From: Solea solea
Lineage: Eukaryota; Chordata; Actinopteri; Pleuronectiformes; Soleidae
DNA length: 64,000 nt
Direction: 5' to 3'
Assembly (NCBI RefSeq): GCF_958295425.1
Contig: NC_081142.1
Span: 28,987,649-29,051,648, forward strand
Within the stretch, counting starts at the first letter, position 1; each line of letters opens with the position of its first letter. The notes under the pieces are model-generated. The model did not search any database and was not told the DNA's origin. It saw nothing but the letters and a program-made list of their open reading frames with translations. Positions 21,755 to 32,197 of the stretch are shown here, in pieces. The position numbers and the translations under genes are program-made.

Positions 21755-22519
21755 TCAGTTCAGTGGCCCATCGCTGGTCCCCCCCCCTGCTGTGGCTCCA
21801 CTCTGTCCATGACCTGTGATGTTCTTCAGGCCTCTCCACACATCCCTCGTCCTGCTCTGCCCCATCTGCTCCTCCAGCTTCCTCTTGTAGACTTCCTTAG
21901 ACTTTCTGATCGCCTTCTTGAGCTCCCGCTGGACTTCTTTCAGCTCCTTTCTGCTCCCTGAAGCAAACACCCTCTTCTTCTTGTTCAGCAGGACTTGAAG
22001 TTGAGGGGTCACCCATGGCTTGGTATTGGCAAAGCACCGCACCCTGTGGGTTGGTGCGACGTTCTCCTCACAGAATTTCATGTAATCTGTGAAACAGTCA
22101 TTGAAGCCATCGATGTTATCTCCATCAGAGAATGTCTCCCAGATTGTTGTCTCGAAGCAGTCTCTCCACCTCTCCTTGGCTTCTTCATTCCACATCATTA
22201 CAGTTATTTTCTGTGCGGGCTGCCTCCTCACCACGGGTGTGTATTCAGGTCGCAGACGTATCAGGTTGTGATCAGAGCGGCCGAGTGGAGGGAGGGGGGC
22301 GGAGGTGTACGCACCCTTTATATTTGCCCGGGTGTAGCACTTCACGTACTGTGTGAACGTGGGGAAAAAGGAGGAAAGCGAGGCATGGTTTAAATCACCA
22401 TTTATGAGCAGGAGAGAGTTCGGGTGTTCCGTTTGCAGTGCCGACACTGAGCTGTGCAGCCTCTCACACGCTGCGGCTGCATCGGCTGTGGGAGGGATGT
22501 GGACTGTATACACAATCAC
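21755..22519 (-). mobile_element. LINE endonuclease-to-RT linker fragment (same group as 10976-12500)
   Basis: An intact 254-codon minus-strand frame with YTVHIPPTADAAAACERLHS, LLLINGDLNHASLSSFFPTF, LGRSDHNLIRLRPEYTPVVR, FANTKPWVTPQLQVLLNKKK and KEVQRELKKAIRKSKEVY. These are the C-terminal AP-endonuclease motifs (GD.NH, SDH) and the linker before the reverse transcriptase. Both the N-terminal endonuclease and the RT are absent. The frame has no stops but ends at element boundaries, so it is a fragment rather than a gene. Confidence 0.85.
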
Positions 22520-22680
22520 ACATATATGTGAGTCATGGAGGTCTACTTACATATATTAACTTGTTTTCATGGTCACATATATGTTAGTTATGGAGGTCTA
22601 CTTACATATATTAACTTGTCTTCATGGTCACGTATATGTTAGTTATGGAGGACCTACATATATTAACTTGTTTTCATGGT
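22500..22680. repeat. ~55-bp tandem repeat, about three copies
   Basis: The unit contains ACATATATGTTAGTTATGGA and TTAACTTGTTTTCATGGTC. The last unit runs into the module that starts at 22667. Each unit carries the octamer CTTGTTTT (or CTTGTCTT) that later served as the hAT target. Confidence 0.85.
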
Positions 22681-23219
22681 TAAAATCCTCCTAATCGCTG
22701 CAAACGAGCCGATCAAAATATCTCCTCACTGACGCTCTCGTCAGCCGCGCTGTTTCAGACCAAAACCACACCCCCAGAACGTGGACTGTGTTGTGATTGG
22801 CCAGCCAACGAGAGCTTTGCTACTGTCCTGTGATTGGCCAGGTACCTGGAAGTGACGTAATAGATAGGCCAGCTCTCAGATAGACAGCTCCCCCTCTGGC
22901 ACGGTGGATGCTCTGCATCTCAGCAGCTACAACGAGAGTAGTTCTTCTTCTTCTGCGGTTGAATGTACGCAACCGGATGTGCCCGGACTAGTGCCCGCAC
23001 CGGGAGGCACTACGGTGGTGAGAGGAGTGGTGAGGATTTCTGATGACGACATCAAACTACGGAAGTGCCGATCCGCTTCGCAGAGCCCAGGAAAACAATA
23101 CAACACTATTTTCTCAGCAGTGGCTGAACTGTTGTTCTAAAACTTTAGGGTTTCATAAACGAGGTAATGACGCAGATACACACACACAACCGCGTGTTAA
23201 TTGGAGCTTGCGGTCTATG
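22667..23219 (+). repeat. duplicated promoter-like module, copy A (553 bp)
   Basis: Shares nearly its whole length with 24510-25022. It contains two TGTGATTGGCCAG elements (inverted CCAAT boxes), AAGTGACGTAAT (a CRE-like TGACGTAA) and a downstream ATG-initiated frame. That frame begins MDALHLSSYNESSSSSSAVE and continues CTQPDVPGLVPAPGG in both copies. I do not recognise the protein. It may be the 5' end of an unknown mobile element or of a retained gene fragment. Confidence 0.7.
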
Positions 23220-23237
23220 TCGCCTTTAACTTGTTTT

Positions 23238-24509
23238 TAGTGTTGCACCGATACCGATACTAGTATCGGAAGGGCCCCGATACGGCACTAAAATGCTGGC
23301 ATCGGTATCGGCGAGTACTAACGAATAACGCGCCGATGCCATTTACTGATGCTAGTATGGAACTTTGAACACAAGACTTGTGTCTTCTCTCGCCCGACAC
23401 TCACTGCTGTGTGATCACACGTGTTCAGTGCGGCAGCTATCGCTATTGGCCCGCTCCGCTCTTAATCAATGGCGGGGCAGGTTTTTCATGTTGAGGAAAA
23501 ACAAACCAGCGTGCCACGGGTGAGAAAATGTCGGCCATTTGGAAATATTTCAACATAGAAAGTCCAGCGAGTACAACAGCTACATGCAAGATTTGGGGTC
23601 TGAAAGTTGCGAGAGGTGGAACTAAAACCGTCACTTTCAATACCTCGAACCTGATAAAACATTTGAGAACGAAACATATGAACGAACACAAAGAGTTTGA
23701 GGCGACGGCAACAGTGAGCAAGATAATACATCACAGAGAAGGCTGTCCCTGCACTCAAAAAGAAGATGACGGAGCATGTTTCAAGGAAGCTAGAAAAGGT
23801 GCAGGCCATAAGCTTTACTACTGATATCTGGAGCAGCCACGTCTCCCCACTTTCCCTGTCACTTGGTGGACATTGAACGTTCAATATGAAAAGCGGAAAG
23901 CGTGGTGCTAGATGCAAACGAGTTCAAAGGATCCCACATTGGTAAAGCAACATCCCCAAGCCAAAGGTAACGTTAGCCTACTCTTTTCAAGAATTTGCTA
24001 TTTTCTCTTGTTTTTTCACTTGTCTTTCACTGGAAAAAAAGACCTGTTTCAAAAGCGCTGTACAAAATACACATTTTATAATGTATTATTATTATAATAT
24101 TATTTCTTATTTTAATTTAATTTTACTTCTTGTTGCACTACTATTATACATGTTGCAATTACATGGATATTGCACTATTTTGGCCAAAACTGTCAGGTTT
24201 TAGAAGAGTTTATTCAATTATTGTCACCCATACCAGGTAGGCAATAAAAAAGTTCTACTGGATTCACTCTGTATTAGCCTTTTTTCCTGTTTCACAAAGG
24301 TGTTTAAGCAGTGCCTGACCAAGCCATGATAGCAATCATTTTACATCCAAGTGAGTTTGCAGTTCTTTAGTATTAGAAGAAAAAAAGCTCTTATATTTTT
24401 TTTTTTCCAAATGGCGTGGTATCGGTACGGTATCGGCATTGGACGATACTGCACAGCCAGGTATTGGAATCGGTATCGGGGGCCAAAAAATGGTATCGGA
24501 ACAACACTA
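23238..24509 (+). mobile_element. 1.27-kb hAT element encoding a BED zinc finger
   Basis: The termini are TAGTGTTGCACCGATACCG and, on the minus strand, TAGTGTTGTTCCGATACC. The 8-bp duplication CTTGTTTT lies at 23230-23237 and 24510-24517. The plus strand at 23528-23824 encodes MSAIWKYFNIESPASTTATC, WGLKVARGG, TSNLIKHLRTKHMNEHKEFE. This is a BED finger (C..C, H....H) from the N-terminus of a hAT transposase. The catalytic DDE/RNase-H part and C-terminal dimerisation domain are missing, so it is internally deleted. Confidence 0.93.
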
Positions 24510-25022
24510 CTTGTTTTCATGGTTAAAATCCTCCTAGTCGAGCCGATCGAGGAGATATTTCGAGCCGATCGAAATATCTCCTCACTGACGTTCTCGTCAG
24601 CTGCGCTGTTTCAGACCAAAGCCAACGAGAGCTTTCCCACTGTCCTGTGATTGGCCAGGTACCTGGAAGTGACGTAATTGGTAGGCCAGCTCTCAGATAC
24701 ACAGCTCCCCCTCTGGCACGGTGGATGCTCTGCATCTCAGCAACTACAACGAGAGTAGTTCTTCTTCTTCTGCGGTTGAATGTACGCAACCGGATGTGCC
24801 CGGACTAGTGCCCGCACCAGGAGGCGCTACGGTGGTGAGAGGAGTGGTGAGGTTTACTGATGACATCATCAACATACGGAAGTGCCGATCTGCTTCGCAG
24901 AGTCCAGGAAAACAATAAAACCCTATTTTCTCAGCAGTGGCTGAAACTTTAGGGTTTCATAAACGAGGTAATGACGCAGATACACACACAAACGCAGCGT
25001 TAATTGGAGCTTCCGGTCTATG
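24510..25022 (+). repeat. duplicated promoter-like module, copy B (513 bp)
   Basis: Second copy of 22667-23219, in direct orientation on the far side of the hAT. It lacks the first ATTGG box but keeps TGTGATTGGCCAG, TGACGTAAT and the same ATG frame (24721). It carries an extra palindromic GAGCCGATCG segment near 24539-24580. The two copies probably were adjacent before the hAT inserted at the CTTGTTTT junction. Confidence 0.7.
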
Positions 25023-25510
25023 ATCTCCAGCTGGTGAGATGGCACCCCTGCGCGTCTGCGTGCCATGGCTACAGAATACGACACATTTATCAGCAAGCAC
25101 ATGAAAACAATTACCTATTATACTATACTACGTGTTTAAACAGCATCTAACCACATACAATATAGTCCACACTGCAGCGGTGGTCAGTGTTTTTTGTCCT
25201 CCTCTTTTACCCCACAGAACATGAGAAGCTCTTTTTTTCTCACTGTGACACGTTGGTTGAGTGCGAGTCGCGACGCGTGTCCCACTGCCGACAGAAGTAA
25301 GCGGGTTTAAACCATAGACTGTGTAAAAAGAAACGAGAGTTTGGCCAATGGGAAAGAGAAACTTGAGAGTGGAGCAGAGGAGCCACCACAGCACGTGTGT
25401 GTCTCTCTCTGTATGTCTCTCTCTCTCACTCTGTGTCTGTCTCTCTGTCTCTATCTCTGTCTGTCTCTCTCTAGTGTGTTGTCTTTGCATAATAGGCGAC
25501 ATAATAAAAC
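25023..25510. other. unassigned intron with CT-rich run
   Basis: Includes a (TCTC/TGTC)n microsatellite at 25400-25474. No gene or element boundaries recognised. Confidence 0.5.
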
Positions 25511-25524
25511 ATGGTCATTTTATT

Positions 25525-25888
25525 TCATGACATCACCATGGCTTCCAGTTCCACTGTGAGGAACCTTGGAGTTACTTTTGACCAGGAAATGTCATTTGAT
25601 TCACACATAAAACTCATTTCCAGAACAGCCTTCTTCCACCTGCGGAACATTATGAAAATTAGAAACATTCTGTCCTTACAGGATGCTGTAAAACTAGTTC
25701 CTGCTTTTGTTACATCTAGATTAGATTACTGTAACTCCTTATTATCAGGATGTTCCAACAAGTCTGTTAGAACCCTTCAGTTCATTCAAAATGCTGCAGC
25801 ACGAGTTCTGACAGGAACTAGAAAGAGGGACCATATAACTCCAGTGTTAGCTTCTCTACACTGGCTCCCCGTACAGTTTATAATTTAA
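25525..25888 (+). pseudogene. L2/Rex1-group LINE fragment
   Basis: The plus strand encodes VRNLGVTFDQEMSFDSHIKL, FVTSRLDYCNSLLSGCSNKS, IQNAAARVLTGTRKRDHITP and ASLHWLPVQF. Very similar to the element at 5166-6302 but truncated at both ends. Confidence 0.85.
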
Positions 25889-25940
25889 AATCCTCAATTT
25901 TTGCAACCGTCTGTCTGCACAGCGGCAGGTGACTCTAGCC

Positions 25941-26675
25941 CAGACCTGGGCATTTTACGGCCCGCGGGCCACATACGGCCCTTTAAGCATTTTCAACAAG
26001 ACATGGACTGCTAAATATTTCTTTACAGGCGTCAAAGGTAACGCCGTGTACACAAGTCGTTTGTGGTACACAAGTCGCTGTGTTTAAGGATTACAATCTG
26101 AATCGCTACTACGTGACCAAACACAAAGAGAAATATAAGAACTTATCTGATGACGAGCGCGCAAAGGAGTCGGAGGCAGCCTATATAGAAGACAACGTTA
26201 AGAACGAGGTCCGTAGTACTTTTATTCTACAAGTGTCTCGGTTTAAGTTCAGGAGTTATCATTATCTCCCTCCCTGTTCATTATCTCACCAGCGAAGCAA
26301 CGTCACTCGTATGTAAACTCGTACGGTGTGATTGCAGCATTAGTGTGTAAGCGTGCAGGTGCGCTCTGCGTGTGTGTGTGTGTGGGTGTATATTCACTGC
26401 ACTGCACTACACCACACCACACCACAGTAGTATAGTATAATAGTATTCATTATATAGTGTAGTCATTTGATATTTTCAATAGAGTTGGTTAGTAATTGTG
26501 TTTATTGTGTGTTTGTATGCTGCCCAATTTACACCAAAACAATACAATTTACTGCTTTTTTTTTTTAGATGAAAGTGATACAATTAAATTAAAATGAATT
26601 CAAATTTGGCTCGGCCCTCAACGATATTTTTTGTTTCTCATGTGGCCCCTTGTGGAAAATAATTGCCCACCCCTG
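25941..26675 (+). mobile_element. 735-bp hAT element with ZBED/GTF2IRD2-like fragment
   Basis: The termini are CAGACCTGGGCATTTTACGG and, on the minus strand, CAGGGGTGGGCAATTATTTT, with the characteristic ACGGCCCGCGGGCC. A perfect 8-bp duplication CTCTAGCC is at 25933-25940 and 26676-26683. The plus strand at 26080-26200 encodes FKDYNLNRYYVTKHKEKYKN then LSDDERAKESEA, a zinc-finger-like NxxRHYxxKH segment of hAT transposases. The rest of the transposase is deleted. Confidence 0.93.
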
Positions 26676-26743
26676 CTCTAGCCAGTTACCCCTGGCCCCC
26701 TAAAAATGTCATTAATAAAAGAAAAGTTAATTCTGAATGGCGC

Positions 26744-27092
26744 GTTTCCAACAAGACATGGACTACTAAATATTTCTTCACAGGTGTCAAAGGACAACCC
26801 GTGTGCTGAGTTTGTGATACACAAGTCGCTGTGTTTAAGGATTACAAGCTACTATGTGACTAAACACGAAGAGAAATACAAGAACTTATCTGATGAAGAG
26901 CACACAAAGGAGTCAGAGGCAACGTTAAGAATGATGTCCGTGGTCTCAGTTTAAGTTCAGGAGTTATCATTATCTCCCTCCATGTTTATTATCTTATTAT
27001 CTAACCAGCGAAGCACCATCACTCGTATGTAAACTCATCCGGTCTGATTGCAACATTAGTGTGTGTGTGTGGAAAATAATTGCCCACCCCTG
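26744..27092 (+). mobile_element. partial second copy of the same hAT family
   Basis: Homologous to the middle and right end of 25941-26675 (CCAACAAGACATGGAC, AAGTCGCTGTGTTTAAGGAT, SYYVTKHEEKYKNLSDEE) and ends GGAAAATAATTGCCCACCCC TG. The left terminus is replaced by unrelated sequence. It sits only ~70 bp from the first copy. Confidence 0.8.
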
Positions 27093-27885
27093 TCCTAGAG
27101 CTTTCGTGCGAACACCTTCAAACTTGGTGAGGTCACTGTGGACAAGTTGAGGAAGTTATTGAAAGTTTTTTAAAATGTCGCATGGTGTACGAGATAGGAG
27201 GCACCAAGGTTGGCAAAAATGACGATTTTTCTTGCCCCAGAGAACGAAACTCTTATAACTTCGCAATGGAAGGTCCGATCCGAACAAAACTCGATGTTGA
27301 TGACGGGTAGTTGCTGAAAATGGAACATTTTGAAAACTGCACCTCCACAACTTTGCCAATCCTGGTCCGATTTGAACCAAACTTGCTAAGATTGATGAAA
27401 GTCCGGCCCTGAACACGTCTATATGAAAATATTAAATTTTCATATAGACGTGTTCAGCGCCCCTTGGTGACAGCAGACATTTACAGTTTTTCATGCTGCT
27501 CAAACAGGAATTGTTGTATCCAACTAAAACTTGGTATGTGGGAACCCAGACCCATCCTGACCATGTCTGCAAAGATGACCTCCAAACAGGAAGTGGAATG
27601 CCCAAAACAGGAAGTAAAGCCTAACATTGTCTGATCTGCATGAAACTTGATATGTGAGAAAAGGGAACTTCACTGAACACGTTTACAGACACGCCTTCGA
27701 CCGAACAACAAGTCAGCCATTTTAAACAGGAAGTGCCCTCTAAGTTTGCTGTACATTGACTGATCTACACAAAACATTATATGTGAGACTAACCTCTAAC
27801 TTTGCCATATGTTGCCCGATCCCCCTGAAAGTTAGATATTTCTGGCATTGTAGTTCTATAAACGTGTCATCGCTGACTCTAACTA
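27093..27885. repeat. unclassified moderately repetitive sequence
   Basis: Contains recurring internal phrases (AACAGGAAGT five times, ACTTGGTATGTG/ACTTGATATGTG), suggesting degenerate ~100-bp internal repeats. No coding frame with a recognised domain. A strong hairpin lies inside (27409-27457). Confidence 0.5.
27409..27457. repeat. perfect 22-bp inverted repeat with 5-nt loop
   Basis: Arms 27409-27430 and 27436-27457 are exact reverse complements around ATTAA. AT-rich core flanked by GAACACGTCT. Confidence 0.9.
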
Positions 27886-28520
27886 GGGATGCTGATCCAA
27901 TTTTTTCACCTCCGATATCTGAGGTTTAGAATTGGCCAATCCGATCCAATACCGATACAGAAAAGCAGCACAGAATTGTGTGTCTCTTTGTGTGGAAAAG
28001 ACTGGGATCATTCTTGATCAGACTTGACTTTAGGGCGGGGCGATATCTCGATATTTTAATATATATCAATATATTTCTAAACGAGATATAACACGGGACG
28101 GGGCTTGTATCGACAGAGTTCATTTTGTTAAAATGACAATACATGGGCCAGTGAGCTGTTAAACTTAAAAGTGACACAGGGGAAACGTCAGAGCTCAAGA
28201 TATCTGTAGTGAAACTTTTATTTTCTCTAATATGCGATTGTACACTTTACCATGCAATTTAGTTAGAGCCGGCTGAGACAAATATTTTTGGCTTATCATG
28301 TCGTACCATGGCTCCAGGTAGCTAATTAACAGCCGGAATCCCTGACAGTGTGGTGTTGGTTTAAGTGGAGCCTTACACAGGAAAGGGCAGGGACATCACT
28401 AAAGATAACTTTTCTTAATTCATTTTAGTTGGCAAAAACATTACCTGAAAAAAAAAAAGTAGGGGCTTTTTATCTGTAATTTCAAGAGCGGATTCAATTT
28501 CTGACCGCTATGGTATTTCT
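27886..28520. other. decayed hAT termini, otherwise unassigned
   Basis: 27887-27960 begins TAGGGATGCTGATCCAATTT, with GATCCAATACCGATAC. 28033-28110 reads GGGCGGGGCGATATCTCGAT. Both resemble hAT ends, but no partner ends or duplications are visible. Confidence 0.4.
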
Positions 28521-28655
28521 AGTAGGTACATCCTTTCCGGTAGTTCGAGTGTTAATGATAAATTGATAAAAATTATAGAAGTGGTGGGGACAAAATTGTT
28601 GATCATAAATAGTGCTGGGGGCCCCTGCCGTATCTGATGCCTATGGTCCCACCTG
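28521..28655 (+). mobile_element. fragment of hAT family A (third copy)
   Basis: GGTAGTTCGAGTGTTAATGA, TAAATTGATAAAA, GAAGTGGTGGGGACAAAA and GTTGATCATAAATAGTGC match 53088-53200 and the minus strand of 7108-7240. Only the interior survives. Confidence 0.8.
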
Positions 28656-29617
28656 CGGTGATGTGGGCATTTAATAATTGTAAATTATTGTCATAACATT
28701 TAGTGCATCACAATGTGCATATGTTGTTCTGCATTTACAAAATATAATATATTGACTCCTTCAGTATGTTGTTGTAATTTTTTTATAATTACTCATATTC
28801 TCCGGCCCCTTGTTTTGCCTCAGTTTCATGAATTGGCCCCAATTTCAAATTAATTGAATAGCCCTGTTTTAGAATATTATTTGAGTTAAAATCTTAAAGT
28901 ACAATTACTGTACTTCTGATATAAAAATGTACTTAGAAGTAAAATTATTTAAACCAAGTGTGCAATAACAATTTTGAATATGACATTTATTGTGGCTTCT
29001 TAACAATAAAAGCATAATAGGTACAGGCGAACAACTTCAAACAACATTAAAATTAACCTTGTCATGAATAGCGAAAAGCTCTCTCTCTCTCAACCTCCAT
29101 GTGTCTGCTTGAATTTTTGAAACCTATTGTGTTTTAATTCAACTTAGAGATGAAATCTGCGGTTTATCTGCGTGAGCTCGCAGACAAAAAGTATTTCGGC
29201 TGAAATTTCGGGTGGCTCTCTATTAAAAATCAATGTAAAAAAGATTTTGATTTTATTGTTAAAAAATTATGCAATTGTGTCCGTCTGTCAGTCTGCCAAC
29301 TTGAGTGGACATTTGACAAGTATATAAGATTTTCAAAAATTGCGCTTTAATTAACACCTTCACACGTGTTGTGAGAGAGCTGCGGTGCCTTTAGGTGTAA
29401 GAGTGTCAGCCCGAAGCAGCTACAGCTTCTGTCCTGGAGGAAATATCTCCCCTGCACTTTCTGACCATGATCTATAAGCTAAGCAGGAAAGCTAACACAA
29501 GACAATTATCAGCATCAGTTATTGGTGAAACATAACCAGAATTTAACTTTCTCCACTGTGACATCACTGTATCATATCAAACATTATATGAGCAGGCTGA
29601 ACAATAGAAGGGCATTC
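28656..29617. other. exoc2 intron 1, nothing recognised
   Basis: AT-rich non-coding DNA. No paired transposon ends, tandem arrays or exons seen. Confidence 0.45.
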
Positions 29618-29625
29618 CTATTGAT

Positions 29626-30444
29626 CAGCCTTTCTCAAAGTGTGGTCCCCAGACCACTGGTGGTCCGTGAGCGACCCCTAGTGGTCCGCGAGGTGACAAG
29701 CCAGTAACATACTGTATGTCTGTCTGTGACTTGCATCTCTCGAACCGAGGAGCCGACTGATTTCAAATTTGACAGGTGTCGTGCTACGGGCACGAGTAAG
29801 TGCAGTTAGGCGTTGTTTGGAGAAGTAATGCAAAAGATATCGATAAAAGAAGCACACATTGGCTTTCGCCGCTCTCACCGCTCTACTGCAGCCACACCCC
29901 CTCTCACTCGCACAGCATTGAGAGTGAGACAAGGCACAATGAAGTTGAGGCAGATGACGAACACAGTGCCCCCAACCATAGACTGTTCCCCCCACTCCCC
30001 TCTGGGAGGCGTTACAGGTCTCTGCACCTGAACCAGCCGGTTCAGAGGAAGCTTCTTTCCTGCAGCTGTCACCCTACTGAACTCAAGCTCTGAATCCCAG
30101 TGATAACCAACCAACTGTTATGCAACCATGTTGTTCAATTTTCCATATTTATTGTATACCATTATGTCAGTATCAGTATTTGCTTTCTACCATACACAAA
30201 TAAAAATGTCACTGAACTTTTACTGTGCAATAGTAACAATGAGCACTCAAACACACCAAACCAACAATTACTAAAAACACACAAAAACAGATTTTGCACG
30301 GGCACTGCACCAGTGTTTTCAAATTTAAATATGGGTTGTTTTCAATATCAAATCAACTAGTTCATTTTAGGAGGCTGCAATTTTTAACTGTTTAAGGGTT
30401 ATGGGTTAAGTTGTCCTTGGTCTGAAAAAGTTTGAGAAACACTG
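29626..30444. mobile_element. 819-bp non-autonomous hAT element
   Basis: The left end is CAGCCTTTCTCAAAGTGTGG and the right end (minus strand) CAGTGTTTCTCAAACTTTTT then CAGACCAAGG. The flanking 8-mers are CTATTGAT (29618-29625) and CTATAGAT (30445-30452), 7 of 8 identical. The interior carries a captured LINE fragment. Confidence 0.88.
29960..30100 (+). pseudogene. LINE C-terminal fragment within the hAT
   Basis: The plus strand encodes FPPLPSGRRYRSLHLNQPVQ RK, the LPSGRRYRSL motif that closes the ORF of CR1/L2-group fish LINEs. It is followed by a short 3' UTR-like sequence with AATAAAAATG (30198). Confidence 0.65.
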
Positions 30445-31062
30445 CTATAGATGCACCGACCATATTTAGTTTGCAAAACAAGCTGAAGAGTTGATGTCAG
30501 CAATAAGGAAAATGGAATTGGTACAGGGAACTTCATCTGCACATCTGGTGTGACCACGACTATAAGGCCATGCTGAAAACTGATTCTCTGACAATCAAGT
30601 TTCCAAAAGGTTAGGTGATTCAGGGACATGGGACTTAGAAACACACATATATATTGTCAAATAAACAATTTGTGTCACAGGTCTGAAATGTTTATGCTAA
30701 TCAAAATGTAATCTGTAAGTTTCCGATTCATACAAGCTCATATGTTGTGATCATGCATCTGTTTTAGCCATCTCTCTCTCTCGCTCTCTCTCTCTCTCTC
30801 ATTCTCTCCATGTAGATATATATAGACATGTATATAGAAGCGTGCTAAGTACATTGTCTCTGTCGTAACTGTGACAGCTGACGTTAGCTTAAGCTAATCT
30901 CAGTACCTTGCAAGATGATTCGTCATACCGGAAGGGTTAACAGAAGCTGTCATTTGTGTTTTCTGTAATATTAAATGCTCCATTTCACGTATTATAACGA
31001 ACAGTCCCGATATATGACGAATCTGGGGGAAAGAAAACCCAAATAAAAGAACAGCGACTTAC
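30445..31062. other. start of exoc2 intron 1
   Basis: Contains a (CT)n run at 30770-30805. No other feature recognised. Confidence 0.5.
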
Positions 31063-31118
31063 ATGTTACAGTAGGACGAGTGCCGCGACCATTTCCTGTA
31101 TCATCTGACTACTTCCGG
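31063..31118 (-). other. exoc2: exoc2 exon 1 (noncoding), candidate
   Basis: The minus strand ends CTACTGTAACAT followed by a consensus donor GTAAGT (31062-31057). The segment is more GC- and CpG-rich than its surroundings and sits just downstream of an ETS motif. That fits a noncoding leader spliced to exon 2 (15884), leaving a 15.2-kb intron 1. The transcription start is inferred; the upstream limit given is the ETS motif. Confidence 0.6.
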
Positions 31119-31122
31119 CTTT
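31108..31122 (-). promoter_or_regulatory. ETS-type site at the exoc2 promoter
   Basis: The minus strand reads AAAGCCGGAAGTAGT, which contains the consensus CCGGAAGT bound by ETS/GABP factors. These commonly mark start sites of TATA-less housekeeping genes. It is directly followed by the candidate exon 1. Confidence 0.55.
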
Positions 31123-31860
31123 CCGCTCTCTTCTTCTTGTTTGAGATGTTATGGAGGTTGGCAAACAACGATTTGGTGCGTTACCGCCACCAACTGGTAT
31201 GGAGTGTGGATCAAAAATGTGGATTTAAATACTGCAAAATAAATAAATAAATAATAATATACATATATGTATATAAGCAAACATATTAATACACATGCTT
31301 AGATACACATACATATATATGCACACACAAACACAGTGAAAAACATAACCAATACAACTTACATCCCAACCTATATCCTCTCAATCAGCTTTGTGGTTTT
31401 AAGAAAATCACATAATATTTTGTAACAGTCACAGTCGCAAAAGTCCCTTCTTTTCCAATATGTCTCCACTTCAATGTCTCTCAACCTTTGAATCATAATT
31501 TCTCTTTCTCTTCGATGTCCATGACATCGAGCTAGTACATGTTGAACTATTTCTTCCTGCCCACAGTGATCACATCTGCCTGTATTATGTTTATTGATTC
31601 TGAATAATGTACTGTGTAATCCTGTATGACCAAATCTAATCCTTGATATGTACTGTACTGTAACCTCTCCCACTTTCCTTTGGATTTTGAAAAATCATCT
31701 TCCTTTTCTCTCCTCCTCCCATTGTTTTTGCTACCTCTCCTTTAGTTTTTGTTTAATGATGCTCCTCATTTCCGGTTTGCTCAATTGTATTGCTAAATCT
31801 ATGTTAGTGTGTCCTGTTGCGGCCTTTGCCACCTTATCTACTATTTAGTTTCCTGTAACT
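31123..31860 (-). mobile_element. I-clade-like LINE 3' end (RNase H tail) abutting the exoc2 promoter
   Basis: The minus strand encodes the end of an RNase H region (VDKVAKAATGHTNIDLAIQL), then VGEVTVQYISRIRFGHTGLH, LFRINKHNTGRCDHCGQEEI and VQHVLARCHGH (31673-31371). This is the C-terminal Cys/His tail typical of RNase-H-bearing fish LINEs. The 3' UTR contains CCAGTTGGTGGCGGTAACGC, TTGCCAACCTCC and a tail of GAA repeats (AAGAAGAAGAGAG) at about 31139-31125. It is 5'-truncated near 31860, next to an 11-bp inverted repeat (31840-31850/31857-31867). Confidence 0.8.
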
Positions 31861-31867
31861 AAATAGT

Positions 31868-32197
31868 GAAGTGGTACTGAGTTCAGTGAAAGTGAAATCA
31901 TAAACTACTAATACAAATTATGGATTTTATACTTCATCAAAAATGGATGATCACACAGGTCATACAATACATCTATCTTATGTTTGATTTGATGTAATTA
32001 TTGTACATGTAATCACTATAATATGATAGGGTTAGGGTTAGTTTTGATATATAATTAATATATAATCAGTACATTGTGACTGATGGTTGATGAGGTCGAG
32101 GGCTTCAGCATCTAAGGCTGTGTCTTGACAGTCAGGATGAATTGAGCCCCAAACAAAGTGACACATTGTGTTTACTTGTAATTGCAACCGAAAATCG
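31868..32197. repeat. interspersed repeat flanking array L (family F, copy 1)
   Basis: Shares long stretches (e.g. GATGATCACACAGGTCATAC, GATGAGGTCGAGGGCTTCAG, GAATTGAGCCCCAAACAAAG) with 41205-41488 and 41960-42290. Contains a short GGGTTAGGGTTAG at about 32029. Family not identified. Confidence 0.85.

Noticed and set aside
21995..22393. 132-codon plus-strand frame
   Set aside because: Antisense to the LINE endonuclease fragment; no recognisable domain.
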